Below the pieces are notes generated by a model that saw only the letters and a list, made by a program, of their open reading frames with translations, did not search any database and was not told the DNA's origin. Positions 14,794 to 23,794 of a stretch of DNA of 64,000 nt are shown here, in pieces (position 1 is the stretch's first letter; each line of letters begins with the position of its first letter). Location: contig NZ_JBBIAB010000020.1 in the NCBI RefSeq assembly GCF_039634785.1, positions 1 through 64,000 on the forward strand, in the 5' to 3' direction. A program made the position numbers and the translations under genes. Source of the stretch: Tistrella mobilis. Lineage in GTDB: Bacteria > Pseudomonadota > Alphaproteobacteria > Tistrellales > Tistrellaceae.

Positions 14794-16287
14794 ATGACAG
14801 ACATGCCTCCCTCCTCCTCCCCCACGCACGCCGATAGCACCCGGGCCGATGACACCCGGGCCGGCCGCACGGGTCTGGCCGGTCTGGCGCTTTCCATGCT
14901 GACCGCCTCGCTCGGCGTCAGCATCGCCAATGTCGCCCTGCCGACGCTCGCCCAGGCCCTCGACGTGCCGTTTCAGGCGGTGCAATGGGTGGTGCTGGCC
15001 TATCTGCTGGCGGTGACGGTAGCGATCGTCGGCGCCGGCCGGCTGGGCGATGCGCTCGGGCGCCGGCGGGTGCTCTCGGCCGGGCTCGTGCTCTTTGCGC
15101 TTGCCTCGGCGGCCTCGGCGCTGGCGCCCTCTTTCGACCTGCTGATCGCGGGCCGGGCACTCCAGGGGCTGGGGGCGGCCGTGCTGATGGCGCTGACCCT
15201 GGCACTGGTCCGCGAGACGGTGGCGGCAGAGCGCACCGGCGCCGCCATGGGCCTGCTCGGCACCACCTCGGCCATCGGCACCGCGCTCGGGCCTTCGATG
15301 GGCGGGCTGCTGATCGCCGCCGCCGGCTGGCGGGCGGTGTTCATCGTGCTGGTGCCGGCGGCGCTGGCCGCCCTGCTGCTGATCCGCCGCGGCCTGCCCG
15401 CCACGCCCGCCCCCAGTCCGGCCGCCCCCGCAGCCCCTCGCCCAGGGCTCGACCTGCCGGGCACGCTGGTGCTGGCCGTCAGCCTCGGCGCCTATGCCCT
15501 GGCCATGACCCGGCCGCACGGGCTCGATACCATGGCCTTCATCCTGCTCGCCATCGCCGCCCTCGGCGTCACGATCTTCCTGGGCGTGGAGCGCCGCGCC
15601 CGGGCACCGCTGATCCGGCCGGCGGCGCTCTGCGAACCGCTGCTCGCCGCCGCGCTGATCTGCAATCTGCTGATCGCGACCGTGATCATGACCACGCTGG
15701 TGGTCGCCCCCTTCTACCTCTCGCACACGCTCGGCCTCGACACCGCGCGGGTCGGGCTGGTGATGTCGGTGGGGCCCGTGCTGTCGGCCCTGACCGGCCT
15801 GCCGCTCGGCCGGCTGGTCGATCGGGGCGATGCCGGTTTGATGGCGGTCGCAGGGCTCGCCGCCATGGCCGCGGGCGCCGCCCTGCTCGCGGTTCTGCCC
15901 GGCTGGTTCGGCCTGCCCGGCTATCTTGCCGGCATCCTGGTGCTCACCCCCGGCTATCAGCTGTTTCAGGCCGCGAACAACACCCAGGTCATGGCCACGG
16001 TGCCCGCAGACCGCCGCGGCGTCACCTCGGGCATGCTGGGCCTTGCCCGCAATCTGGGGCTGGTGACCGGTGCGGCGGTGATGGGCGCGGTCTTTGCCGC
16101 CGCCGCCGGCGGCAATGTCACCACGGCCGGCGCCCATGCCGTCGCCCGGGGGCTGCGCGTCACCTTCGCCACCGCCGCCCTGCTGATGCTGGCCGGCATC
16201 GTCATCGCGCTTGTCGGACGCACGATGGCGGGGCGCATGATTGCGGGACGGTCGGCGGCGGTCAGATCCAGGCGGGATCGGTCGTGA
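14794..16287 (+). CDS. MFS transporter, DHA2 (EmrB/QacA-like) family
   Basis: The 497-residue protein has about 14 hydrophobic segments with the MFS motif GRLGDALGRRRVL after TM2-3 and a DHA2-style GPSMGGLL motif C (residues about 165-173). It is an inner-membrane proton-driven exporter; the substrate could be a drug or dye. GGAGA precedes the ATG. It is divergent from a LysR gene with a dyad between them. The last 26 nt overlap the convergent cation-efflux gene. Confidence 0.9.
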   Translation: MTDMPPSSSPTHADSTRADDTRAGRTGLAGLALSMLTASLGVSIANVALPTLAQALDVPFQAVQWVVLAYLLAVTVAIVGAGRLGDALGRRRVLSAGLVLFALASAASALAPSFDLLIAGRALQGLGAAVLMALTLALVRETVAAERTGAAMGLLGTTSAIGTALGPSMGGLLIAAAGWRAVFIVLVPAALAALLLIRRGLPATPAPSPAAPAAPRPGLDLPGTLVLAVSLGAYALAMTRPHGLDTMAFILLAIAALGVTIFLGVERRARAPLIRPAALCEPLLAAALICNLLIATVIMTTLVVAPFYLSHTLGLDTARVGLVMSVGPVLSALTGLPLGRLVDRGDAGLMAVAGLAAMAAGAALLAVLPGWFGLPGYLAGILVLTPGYQLFQAANNTQVMATVPADRRGVTSGMLGLARNLGLVTGAAVMGAVFAAAAGGNVTTAGAHAVARGLRVTFATAALLMLAGIVIALVGRTMAGRMIAGRSAAVRSRRDRS

Positions 16288-17161
16288 ACACGATGGTCAG
16301 CCAACGATGCGGGCCGGCCTCGCCCAGTGCCTCGCCGATCTCGCGGCGGATGCCGTCGAACCAGGCGGTCGTGCCCGGATGATCGGCGGGCACCACCACA
16401 TGGATCTCGATGAACCGGCCGCGGCCGACCTTGGCGGCATAGCTGGAATAGGTGGTGAAGCCGTGCCGCGCCACCACCGCATCCATCACCCGCCGCACCC
16501 GGGCATCCAGCGTGTCGGGGGTCATCAGGAAGATCTCGGTCGCCGCCCGCCACACGATCCGCGCCGGCACCGGCAGCAGGCAGAGCGTCAGCACCATCAG
16601 CACCGCCGGGTCGACATAGGGGGTGAGCCACGCATGGGGCGTGCCGTCCAGAACGGCCCCCGCGACGAAGGCCGCCAGCAGCGCGCTGGTGATCAGCGCC
16701 GAGAGCAGCCAGCCCCGCGCATCCAGCGCCAGCAGGTCCGATCCGATCTGCCGGTTGGCGCGCCGGCCATAGGCGAACATGATGAAGCCGATCGCGGCCA
16801 CCACCACCGCATAGCCGGCCGCCCAGCCGAAGGCCAGCGGCCGGCCGCCGGCCAGCAGATCGGTCGCCGCGGTCACGAAGGCATAGCCGCAGAGCAGCAG
16901 GGTGATGCCGCCATTGACCGCGATCACCATCGGCTCGATATGCCAGAAACCGTGCTGGAAGCGCCGGCTGTCCTCGCGGGCGACCAGACGGGTGACCATC
17001 AGCGACAGCAGCGACAGGGCGGCATCCAGCACCGAAAACACACCGTCGAAGATGATCGACTGCGCGCCCGAGGCCAGGCCGAAGCCGATCCCCAGCGCCG
17101 AGACCAGCAGGGTGGCGGCGATCGACCGGCGCAGAACCCGGGCTTCATGCGCGACGGTCAT
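16262..17161 (-). CDS. Cation diffusion facilitator family protein
   Basis: The 299-residue protein shows the CDF fold: TM segments with SIIFDGVFSVLDAALSLLSL (the usual metal-site Asp pair region) and RRFQHGFWHIEPMV (H/E equivalents), with a cytoplasmic C-terminal domain after about residue 210. CDF proteins export divalent metals such as Zn or Fe in exchange for protons. The start codon overlaps the stop of the upstream LysR gene (17158-17161, ATGA), suggesting co-translation. The 3' end overlaps the convergent MFS gene by 26 nt. Metal preference cannot be read. Confidence 0.88.
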   Translation of the reverse strand: MTVAHEARVLRRSIAATLLVSALGIGFGLASGAQSIIFDGVFSVLDAALSLLSLMVTRLVAREDSRRFQHGFWHIEPMVIAVNGGITLLLCGYAFVTAATDLLAGGRPLAFGWAAGYAVVVAAIGFIMFAYGRRANRQIGSDLLALDARGWLLSALITSALLAAFVAGAVLDGTPHAWLTPYVDPAVLMVLTLCLLPVPARIVWRAATEIFLMTPDTLDARVRRVMDAVVARHGFTTYSSYAAKVGRGRFIEIHVVVPADHPGTTAWFDGIRREIGEALGEAGPHRWLTIVFTTDPAWI

Positions 17162-18105
17162 GCCCGGTCCTCCCGGCCGGAGGCGGGCAGCGCCGCCGCC
17201 CGCTCGCGCAGCACCCGCCGCGCGACGTCGATGAAGGCCCGCAGCTTGGGCTGATTGCGGCTGCGGTCGGGGAAATAGAGCCGCAGCCCGTCCGAGACCG
17301 GCAGCCAGTCCGCCAGCACCGTCTCCAGCCGGCCGGCCGCAAGATCATCGGCGATCTGCAGATCGGCGGCATAGATCAGCCCCAGCCCCGCCAGCGCCAG
17401 CTCGCGCATCAGGGCGGCATCGTTCACGATCGTCGCCCCCGGCGGGTCCAGCCGGAAGGCCTCGGCCGCGCGTTCGAATTCCCAGCGATAGATCATGCCC
17501 GATGTCGGGTAGCGATAGCGGATACAGTCATGGCCATCCAGCAGCGCCCGCGGGTCCGACGGCCGGCCATGGGTGTCGAAATAGCCGGGCGTGCCCGCGA
17601 CCACCCAATGGAAATCGCGGGTCAGCGCCAGGGTGATCATGTCGCGGGCGATGAATTCGCCGATCCGGATGCCGGCATCGAAGCCTTCATCGGCCAGATC
17701 CACCGCCGCATCCTGCACCGCCACCTCTACCGTCACCTCCGGATACAGCCGGCGCAGGACCGGCAGCACCGGCACCATCACCAGATCCACCGCCAGCCGC
17801 GGCACGGTCAGACGCAGATGGCCCTGCGGCCGGCTGCGGAAATCGTCCAGACGGTCGAAGGCGGCGGTCATGTCGGCCATGGCCGGGGCCAGCCTCGCCT
17901 TCAGCGCCTCCCCCGCCTCGGTCAGCCCCACCTTGCGGGTGGTGCGGTGAAACAGCGCCACCCCGGTGCGCAGCTCCAGCGCCCGCACGGCCTGGCTGAC
18001 GGCGGCCGGCGTCACCCCCAGCACACCCGCCGCGCGCCGGAAACTCGCCTGCTCGGCCACCGCCAGGAATTCGGCCACGCCCTGAAAGGCGTCGCTCCGC
18101 GACAT
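17158..18105 (-). CDS. LysR-family regulator
   Basis: The 315-residue protein has a LysR HTH (residues 6-65; FLAVAEQASFRRAAGVLGVTPAAVSQAVRALELRTGVALFHRTTRKV) and an effector domain with the DDFRSRPQGHLRL and GIRIGEF features of the CrgA/PBP2 subgroup. It is divergent from an aldo/keto reductase gene and coupled by ATGA to a downstream CDF transporter gene. The reductase is the likely target, as in many LysR/AKR pairs. Confidence 0.92.
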   Translation of the reverse strand: MSRSDAFQGVAEFLAVAEQASFRRAAGVLGVTPAAVSQAVRALELRTGVALFHRTTRKVGLTEAGEALKARLAPAMADMTAAFDRLDDFRSRPQGHLRLTVPRLAVDLVMVPVLPVLRRLYPEVTVEVAVQDAAVDLADEGFDAGIRIGEFIARDMITLALTRDFHWVVAGTPGYFDTHGRPSDPRALLDGHDCIRYRYPTSGMIYRWEFERAAEAFRLDPPGATIVNDAALMRELALAGLGLIYAADLQIADDLAAGRLETVLADWLPVSDGLRLYFPDRSRNQPKLRAFIDVARRVLRERAAALPASGREDRA

Positions 18106-18122
18106 CGGACACCTCGATTGGA

Positions 18123-18133
18123 AAGTTGAACTT
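18123..18133. promoter_or_regulatory. Possible LysR operator half-dyad
   Basis: AAGT (18123-18126) TGA ACTT (18130-18133) is a small inverted repeat in the LysR/aldo-keto reductase gap. It is weak evidence; the location is what makes it plausible. Confidence 0.3.
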
Positions 18134-18222
18134 AACAGACTGGATATGACTACACGATTTTCATGACGCTTTCACCGGAGGAGGATCAGCTATCGGATCC
18201 GTTATCGGGAAAGGTCCCGCTC

Positions 18223-19251
18223 ATGCAGTACACGACCCTCGGCCAGAGCGGCCTCGTCGTCTCGCGGCTCGCCTTCGGCACCATGACCTTCACCGCCGGC
18301 AATGCCGACATGCCCTCGGTCTACAAGACCGGCACGGCCGCGGCCGAGGCGATGATCGGCCGGGCGCTCGACGCCGGCATCACCCTGTTCGACACCGCCG
18401 ACGGCTATGCCGGCGGCGAGAGCGAGACCATGCTCGGCCGTGCGCTCGGGGCCCATCGCGACCGCGTCGCCATTGCCACCAAGGTCGGTTTCCGCAACGG
18501 CCCGGCCCTCGACCGTCAGGGCCTGTCGCGCCGCCACATCCTGCGGTCGATCGATGAAAGCCTCAGCCGGCTCGGCACCGACCGGGTGGAGCTGTACATC
18601 GCCCACCGCGAAGACCCGCACACGCCGCTGGAAGAAACGCTGGATGCGCTCGATGCCGTGGTCCGTGCCGGCAAGGCGCTCTATCTCGGCGTCTCCAACT
18701 GGCAGCCGTGGAAGATCGCCGCGGCGCTGGAGATCCAGCGCGCCCGCGGCCTTGCGCCGTTCACCCACGCCCAGATGCACTATTCGCTGCTCGGCCGCGA
18801 CGTCGAGCGGGATTTTCTGCCGATGGCCGCCCGCTACGGCCTGGGTCTCACGGTCTGGGGGCCGTTGTCGGGCGGTTTCCTGACCGGAAAATACGATCAG
18901 GGCCGCCTGGACCGGGCCGATGGCCGGCTGTCGGGCTTCGACCTGCTGCCCTTCGACAAGGCGCGCGGCTTCGCCCTGCTCGACGTGATGCGGCCGATCG
19001 CGGCGGCCCATGGGGCCAGCCTCGCACAGCTCGCCATCGCCTGGCTGCTGGCCCGGCCGGGCGTCTCCAGCGTCATCCTGGGCGCAAGCCGCATGGACCA
19101 GCTGGACGACACCATCACCGCCGCCGGCCTGCGCCTGTCCGCGGACGAGATCGCGGCGCTCGATACCGCCACGGCCCTTGCCCCGGTCTATCCGCACTGG
19201 TTCATCCAGGGCCTGGCCGATGCGCCGATGGCAGCGGCACTTGCAGGCTAG
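18223..19251 (+). CDS. Aldo/keto reductase
   Basis: The 342-residue protein is a TIM-barrel NADPH-dependent carbonyl reductase. The catalytic tetrad is visible: Asp and Tyr in LFDTADGYAGGESE, Lys in VAIATKVGF and His in ELYIAHREDPHTP. The C-terminal SSVILGASRMDQLDD binds NADP. ATG 18223 is chosen because GGGAAAGG precedes it; an upstream in-frame ATG at 18163 has no ribosome binding site. It is divergent from a LysR regulator. The stop overlaps the convergent DUF488 gene by 4 nt. Confidence 0.92.
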   Translation: MQYTTLGQSGLVVSRLAFGTMTFTAGNADMPSVYKTGTAAAEAMIGRALDAGITLFDTADGYAGGESETMLGRALGAHRDRVAIATKVGFRNGPALDRQGLSRRHILRSIDESLSRLGTDRVELYIAHREDPHTPLEETLDALDAVVRAGKALYLGVSNWQPWKIAAALEIQRARGLAPFTHAQMHYSLLGRDVERDFLPMAARYGLGLTVWGPLSGGFLTGKYDQGRLDRADGRLSGFDLLPFDKARGFALLDVMRPIAAAHGASLAQLAIAWLLARPGVSSVILGASRMDQLDDTITAAGLRLSADEIAALDTATALAPVYPHWFIQGLADAPMAAALAG

Positions 19252-19775
19252 CTGCCGAAAAGATCGCCAATTGCGGCCGGGGCCGGACGGCTGCGGGCCA
19301 GGCGTTCCAGCGCCGCCCCGTCGCTCTCGGCCCCGCCATCGGGCGTCAGATGCACCAATTGTGCCCCCGCCGCCCTCAACAGCGGCGAGACCAGGTGGAA
19401 GCGGTGGCAGTCCAGCGGGTCGCATTCGGCGCACATCAACGCGATGCGATGGTGGCGGGCGCCGTGGAGCAGGCGGGTGATGCCGCGTGCCCGCGCCTCG
19501 GCAAGCCGCTCCGGATCGGCATCGGCCGGCGGCCGGCCGCCCAGCTCGGCCCCCAGCGGCACATGGGCGATGCCGGCCATCTTCAGCGCCGCCGCCAGCG
19601 GCCGGGCCCCGAATTGCGGATGACGCCGGGACCAGGGCACGGAGCGCAGATCGGCCACGGCCGTGATTTCCGCCGCCCGAAGCAGGGCGACGAAGCGGTC
19701 GATCGGATGGTCGGAATGGCCGATGGTCCAGAAGACCGGCCGGGCCACGCCAGTGTCGTCGGTGGGCGTCTCCAT
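19248..19775 (-). CDS. DUF488 family protein
   Basis: The 175-residue protein matches DUF488: VFWTIGHSDHPIDRFVALLRAAEI at the N-terminus, ADLRSVPWSRRHPQFG, and the Cys-rich IALMCAECDPLDCHRFHLVS block (about residues 111-130). Family function is unknown; the conserved Cys/His block suggests metal binding or redox chemistry. Much longer in-frame extensions exist (to 21338), but they run antisense through two real genes and are rejected. Confidence 0.85.
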   Translation of the reverse strand: METPTDDTGVARPVFWTIGHSDHPIDRFVALLRAAEITAVADLRSVPWSRRHPQFGARPLAAALKMAGIAHVPLGAELGGRPPADADPERLAEARARGITRLLHGARHHRIALMCAECDPLDCHRFHLVSPLLRAAGAQLVHLTPDGGAESDGAALERLARSRPAPAAIGDLFGS

Positions 19776-19907
19776 CGGGCCATCATGATCCGCCCGGCCC
19801 ACGGCTGCAATTCCGCAGACCGGCCATCGGACAGACCGGCCGCGCGGTGCGGTGCAGATCGCGCTAGGCTTCGCAAAACACACGAAGACCACCCAGGAGG
19901 ATCGCCC

Positions 19908-20834
19908 ATGTCCGAGACACCCCCCGTCACCCTGCTCGCCGAAGGTCTGGCCTTCCCCGAGGGCCCGGTCGCCATGCCCGACGGCTCGGTGATCCTGGTC
20001 GAGATCGCCGCCGGCCGCATCACCCGCGTGATGCCCGATGGCCGCAAGCTGACCGTGGCCGAGCCCGGCGGCGGCCCCAACGGTGCCGCGATCGGCCCCG
20101 ACGGCATGCTCTATATCTGCAACAATGGCGGCTTCGAATGGACGGTCGACAAGGGCTTCACCAGGCCCGCCGGCACACCCGCCGACTGGTCGGGCGGGCG
20201 GATCGAGCGGGTCGATCCCGAGACCGGCAAGGTCGAGGTGCTCTATACCGAAAGCGATGGCCGGGGCCTGCGCGGCCCCAACGACATCGTCTTCGACGAT
20301 CAGGGCGGGTTCTGGTTCACCGATCTGGGCAAGACCTTCCACGACCGGACCGATCACGGCGCGATCCACTACGCCAGGGCCGACGGCTCGCTGATCCGCA
20401 CCGCCGCCTGGCCGGTCAGCAACCCGAACGGCATCGGCCTCTCGCCCGACGGCCGCACGGTCTATGCCGCCGAGACCACCACCGGCCGGCTCTGGGCCTG
20501 GACCATCACCGGCCCGGGAGAACTGGCGCCGCAAAGCTGGCCCGAGGTCGAGCATCCGCGGCTGATGGGCCCGGCCCCCGGCTTCCGGCGCTATGACAGC
20601 CTGGCGGTAGAGGCCTCGGGCAATATCTGCGTCGCCTCGCTGCGCATCGGCGGCATCGAGGTCTATGCACCCGACGGGCCGGTGATCGATTTCGTGCCCT
20701 TCGACGACCCCTACACCACCAATATCTGTTTCGGCGGCCCCGGGCTGAAGACCGCTTATGTCACCCTGTCGGGCACCGGGCGGCTGGTCAGCGTGCCCTG
20801 GCCGCGGGCGGGGCTGAAGCTCGCCTATGGTTGA
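19908..20834 (+). CDS. SMP-30/gluconolactonase-family protein
   Basis: The 308-residue protein is a six-bladed beta-propeller of the SMP-30/LRE family. Likely metal ligands are visible: Glu in LAFPEGPVAMPDG, Asn in RGPNDIVFD, Asn in NPNGIGLSPDGRTVY and Asp in RRYDSLAVEA. These enzymes hydrolyse sugar or other lactones. AGGAGG (19895-19900) precedes the ATG. It is monocistronic, with no sugar dehydrogenase nearby, so the substrate stays open. Confidence 0.9.
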   Translation: MSETPPVTLLAEGLAFPEGPVAMPDGSVILVEIAAGRITRVMPDGRKLTVAEPGGGPNGAAIGPDGMLYICNNGGFEWTVDKGFTRPAGTPADWSGGRIERVDPETGKVEVLYTESDGRGLRGPNDIVFDDQGGFWFTDLGKTFHDRTDHGAIHYARADGSLIRTAAWPVSNPNGIGLSPDGRTVYAAETTTGRLWAWTITGPGELAPQSWPEVEHPRLMGPAPGFRRYDSLAVEASGNICVASLRIGGIEVYAPDGPVIDFVPFDDPYTTNICFGGPGLKTAYVTLSGTGRLVSVPWPRAGLKLAYG

Positions 20835-20891
20835 CGGGCGGGGTGCCGCAAGGCTATCGGGAAGGTGAGCTGAGCTGACGAAGGGGCCGCC

Positions 20892-21494
20892 ATGTCCGCC
20901 GCGATCCATATCGAAAGTCTGACCGGCCGGGCGCTGCACGACCGGCTCGACGATCTGGCGGCCCTGCGCATCGCCGTGTTCCGCGACTGGCCCTATCTCT
21001 ATGACGGCGACCTCGATTACGAGCGCCGCTATCTCGCCACCTATGCCGAGGCCCCCGGCAGCGTGATCGTGGCCGCAATCGAGGCGGCGACCGGCCGGGT
21101 GGTCGGCGCCGCCACCGGCCTGCCGATGTGCCACGAGCCCGAAACCCTGGCCGGCCCCATGCGGCAGGCGGGCTACGACATCGACCGGCTGTTCTATTTC
21201 GGCGAGTCGGTCCTGCTCGCCCCCTGGCGCGGCACCGGCATCGGCGTCGGCTTCTTCAATGCCCGGGAAGCCCATGCCCGGGCGCTGGGCCGGATGAGCC
21301 ATGCCTGTTTCTGCGGCGTGGTCAGGCCCGACGACCACCCGCGCCGCCCGGCGGGCTTCGTGCCGCTCGACGGGTTCTGGCGCCGCCGGGGCTATGAACC
21401 CGTGGCCGGCGCGGTGGGGGAAATCTCGTGGCGCGACCTGGACGAGGCCGAAGAGACGGCCAAGCCCATGCAGTTCTGGGCGCGCGCACTTTGA
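20892..21494 (+). CDS. GNAT-family N-acetyltransferase
   Basis: The 200-residue protein has a GNAT core: VIVAAIEAATGRVVGAATGLP (beta strands), FYFGESVLLAPWRGTGIGVGFF (motif A acetyl-CoA loop) and a C-terminal FWRRRGYEPVAGAVGEISWRD. It directly precedes a nitrilase-family gene with overlapping stop/start. In many bacteria the same two domains are fused in one protein, so the pair probably acts together. Confidence 0.85.
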   Translation: MSAAIHIESLTGRALHDRLDDLAALRIAVFRDWPYLYDGDLDYERRYLATYAEAPGSVIVAAIEAATGRVVGAATGLPMCHEPETLAGPMRQAGYDIDRLFYFGESVLLAPWRGTGIGVGFFNAREAHARALGRMSHACFCGVVRPDDHPRRPAGFVPLDGFWRRRGYEPVAGAVGEISWRDLDEAEETAKPMQFWARAL

Positions 21495-22420
21495 CCGGCA
21501 TCACCGCACGTCCCGCCCGCGGCCGCAGCGCCCCGGCCCCCGGCCCCGAGCGGATCACCGTCGCCGCGGCCGCCTGGCCGGTTGCACGGCCGGACAGCCT
21601 TCAGGCGCTGGAAGCGCGTCTCGACCAATGGCTCGGCCAGGCCGTGGCCGGCGGCGCCGAGCTGGCGGTTTTCCCCGAATATGGCGGCATTGAGGCGGGG
21701 GTGCTCTCGCCCCGCTGGCGCCCCGGCGACCTTGCGGCGGATATCGATGCCGCCTCGGACATGGCCGGGGTCTGGCTGGATCTGCACCGGCGGCTTGCCC
21801 GCCACCACCGCATTCATCTGCTGACCGGCAGCCTGCCGGTGCGCGATCCGGCCCATGACCTGCCGGTCAACCGCTGCTGGCTGGTGGCCCCCGACGGCAG
21901 CGCGGCGCATCAGGACAAGCGGATGATGACCCGGTTCGAACGGGAAAGCTGGGGGATCGGCCCGGGCGATGCCCGGCGGGTCTTCGACACCGCCCTCGGC
22001 ACCATCGGCATCGCCATCTGCTATGACGCGGAATTCCCGCTGGAGGTGCGCGACATGGTCGCCGCCGGCGCCGGGATCCTGCTGGTGCCCAGCTGCACCG
22101 ACAGCGCCGCCGGCTATCACCGGGTGCGGGTCGCAGCCCGGGCGCGGGCGCTGGAAGGCCAGTGCTTCGTGATCCAGTCCCCCACCGTCGGCACGGCCGA
22201 CTGGTCGGAAGCGGTGGATGTGAACCGGGGGGCGGCGGGCATCTTCGCGCCGCCCGATCGCGGCCTGCCCGATGACGGGGTGGTGGCGCAGGGCGGGCTC
22301 GACCAGCCGGGCTGGACCATCGCCACGCTCGATCTCGGCGCACTCAGGCGGGTGCGGGCCGACGGACAGGTGCTGCCGCTCCGCCATTGGGACGAGCAGG
22401 CATCCGCCGGCCGGGCATGA
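21491..22420 (+). CDS. Carbon-nitrogen hydrolase (nitrilase superfamily)
   Basis: The 309-residue protein (from TTG 21491) has the Glu-Lys-Cys triad: Glu63 in AVFPEYGG, Lys143 in HQDKRMMTRFE and Cys177 in IGIAICYDAEFP. It is an amidase or carbamoylase-type enzyme; the substrate is unknown. The TTG overlaps the GNAT stop (TTGA, 21491-21494), which I take as translational coupling. An alternative ATG at 21428 would overlap the GNAT gene by 67 nt. The linkage to GNAT parallels known GNAT/nitrilase fusions. Confidence 0.85.
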   Translation: MTGITARPARGRSAPAPGPERITVAAAAWPVARPDSLQALEARLDQWLGQAVAGGAELAVFPEYGGIEAGVLSPRWRPGDLAADIDAASDMAGVWLDLHRRLARHHRIHLLTGSLPVRDPAHDLPVNRCWLVAPDGSAAHQDKRMMTRFERESWGIGPGDARRVFDTALGTIGIAICYDAEFPLEVRDMVAAGAGILLVPSCTDSAAGYHRVRVAARARALEGQCFVIQSPTVGTADWSEAVDVNRGAAGIFAPPDRGLPDDGVVAQGGLDQPGWTIATLDLGALRRVRADGQVLPLRHWDEQASAGRA

Positions 22421-22421
22421 T

Positions 22422-22709
22422 CTAGTCGGCTTCCGCCTCGATCCGCGCGACCACCGGGCTGGCGCGAAGCGCATCGACCAGTTCGGCCGTGCAGGCGACC
22501 GGCACCATGCCGAAGGCGGTGGGCGGCCCGATCCAGACCAGATGATCGGCCAGGCCGAGACGCTCGGCCTCTGCCTGCAGGCCGCGGGCACGGCGGGCGG
22601 TATCGGCGGCGGCGGCGGCGAGCCCTCGTCCGGTCGACGGGGTTTCCGTCGCCGCCAGGGTGATCAGATAGCGTCGGGTTCCGGCCGGCTTGGGCGGCGG
22701 CATGGGCAT
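22422..22709 (-). CDS. Small protein of unknown function
   Basis: The frame of about 95 residues shows GTRRYLITLAATETPSTGRG, then a helix rich in Ala/Arg, then GMVPVACTAELVDALRASPVVARIEAEAD. The last part resembles the ferredoxin-like inhibitor/propeptide fold (two strands around a helix), but the match is loose. GAGGA precedes the two adjacent ATG codons (22709 and 22703). It is convergent with the nitrilase gene. It may be a real small gene; I cannot assign a role. Confidence 0.5.
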   Translation of the reverse strand: MPMPPPKPAGTRRYLITLAATETPSTGRGLAAAAADTARRARGLQAEAERLGLADHLVWIGPPTAFGMVPVACTAELVDALRASPVVARIEAEAD

Positions 22710-22876
22710 GGGTCCTCGGGAGGGTCTTGGTCCGCAGGGAGGGCGGCAGGCTGGTGCCGCCGCGGACCAGCATATGGCATCTTCCGCGTCCGGGGGTAAG
22801 ACCATGTCGGTGACATCGCGCCGTCACCGCGAGATTGGCGCGGCAGGACCGGCGCGGCGAGATGGGCGCAGCGGAA

Positions 22877-23224
22877 TCAGGGCCGGCTGCGGAACACCGC
22901 CCGGCTGTGCTCGAACAGATGGCGGATGGCGTGCAGCGCCGCCGCCCGGGCGGCGGTATCGGCCGCCGCCAGCGGCTCGGCCGCGGCCAGTTCGGCGGCC
23001 AGCGCCCTCGCCCCCAGATTGGCGGCAGACCCCTTGAAGCCATGGGCCGCGCGCCGCCAGGCCTCGCCGCCCGCACCGAGGGCTGCCTCCAGCGCCGCCA
23101 GATACTCCAGCGCCCCGGCTTCGAACAGGCCGAAGACCTCGTCTTCGAGATCCCGGTCGCCGAGGGTATAGGATCTGAGCTGATCGAGGTCGAAGATCTC
23201 CACCGGCATCTCCTTCACCGGCAT
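22877..23224 (-). CDS. Hpt-domain phosphotransfer protein
   Basis: The protein of about 115 residues is a single histidine phosphotransfer domain. The phospho-acceptor His61 is in RRAAHGFKGSAANLGARALA, and the preceding LEDEVFGLFEAGALEYLAAL helix fits the four-helix bundle. It would shuttle phosphate between a hybrid kinase and a response regulator, but no kinase or regulator gene is nearby. The start is uncertain: ATG 23224 is preceded by GGAAAGA, and ATG 23209 has its purine-rich site too close. It follows the DUF192 gene with an 18-nt gap. Confidence 0.8.
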   Translation of the reverse strand: MPVKEMPVEIFDLDQLRSYTLGDRDLEDEVFGLFEAGALEYLAALEAALGAGGEAWRRAAHGFKGSAANLGARALAAELAAAEPLAAADTAARAAALHAIRHLFEHSRAVFRSRP

Positions 23225-23242
23225 TCTTTCCGGGCGTGGCAA

Positions 23243-23794
23243 TCAGTCGAGCGGGAATTCCGCATGCACCACCGTGTCGCCCGGGCGGATGCCGAGCAGC
23301 CGGGCGGTGCCGGCATTCAGCTCCAGCACCGCACGTGCGGCATGCTTGGAGCCGATCGGCGTGTCGGTCAGCGGCACGGTATCGGCCGCGATGTCGACCA
23401 CCACGCCCTCGGCATCCAGGAACAGCATGTCGAGCGGTACATAGGTGTTGCGCATCCACATGGTCGGCTGGCTGCCCTCGGGGAAGACGAACAGCATGCC
23501 GCGATCGGCGTCGAGATCGGAGCGGAACATCAGCCCCATGGTCCGCGCCTCGTGCGAGCGGGCGACCTCCACGCGGAACATGCGGGCCTTGCCGCCCTCG
23601 GCCGGCCGGATCGCCAGCGGCTCCAGCGGCTGTTCCGGCAGGGCCTGGGCCTGGATCACCGCGCTTGGCCAGGATCTCGCCGCCACCGCCGGCCAGGCCC
23701 AGGCGCAGTTGGCCGCCAGCATCATGGTTGCGATCAACAGACAGAGCGATGCCCGGTAGCCTGGGCGGCACCGGTTCAGGACCTGGTCCAGCAT
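23243..23794 (-). CDS. Exported DUF192 protein
   Basis: The 183-residue protein has an N-terminal signal (GYRASLCLLIATMMLAANCA ending AWA). The DUF192 fold follows from about residue 65: VEVARSHEARTMGLMFR, MLFVFPEGSQPTMWMRNTYVPLDMLFLD and IRPGDTVVHAEF. DUF192 proteins are small secreted beta-barrels of unknown function. GAGGA precedes ATG 23794. It sits upstream of the orphan Hpt gene on the same strand, with a short gap. Confidence 0.88.
   Translation of the reverse strand: MLDQVLNRCRPGYRASLCLLIATMMLAANCAWAWPAVAARSWPSAVIQAQALPEQPLEPLAIRPAEGGKARMFRVEVARSHEARTMGLMFRSDLDADRGMLFVFPEGSQPTMWMRNTYVPLDMLFLDAEGVVVDIAADTVPLTDTPIGSKHAARAVLELNAGTARLLGIRPGDTVVHAEFPLD

Noticed and set aside
19248-21338. 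A 696-residue minus-strand frame
   Set aside because: It is antisense to the SMP-30 and GNAT genes. Only the DUF488 part from 19775 is supported.
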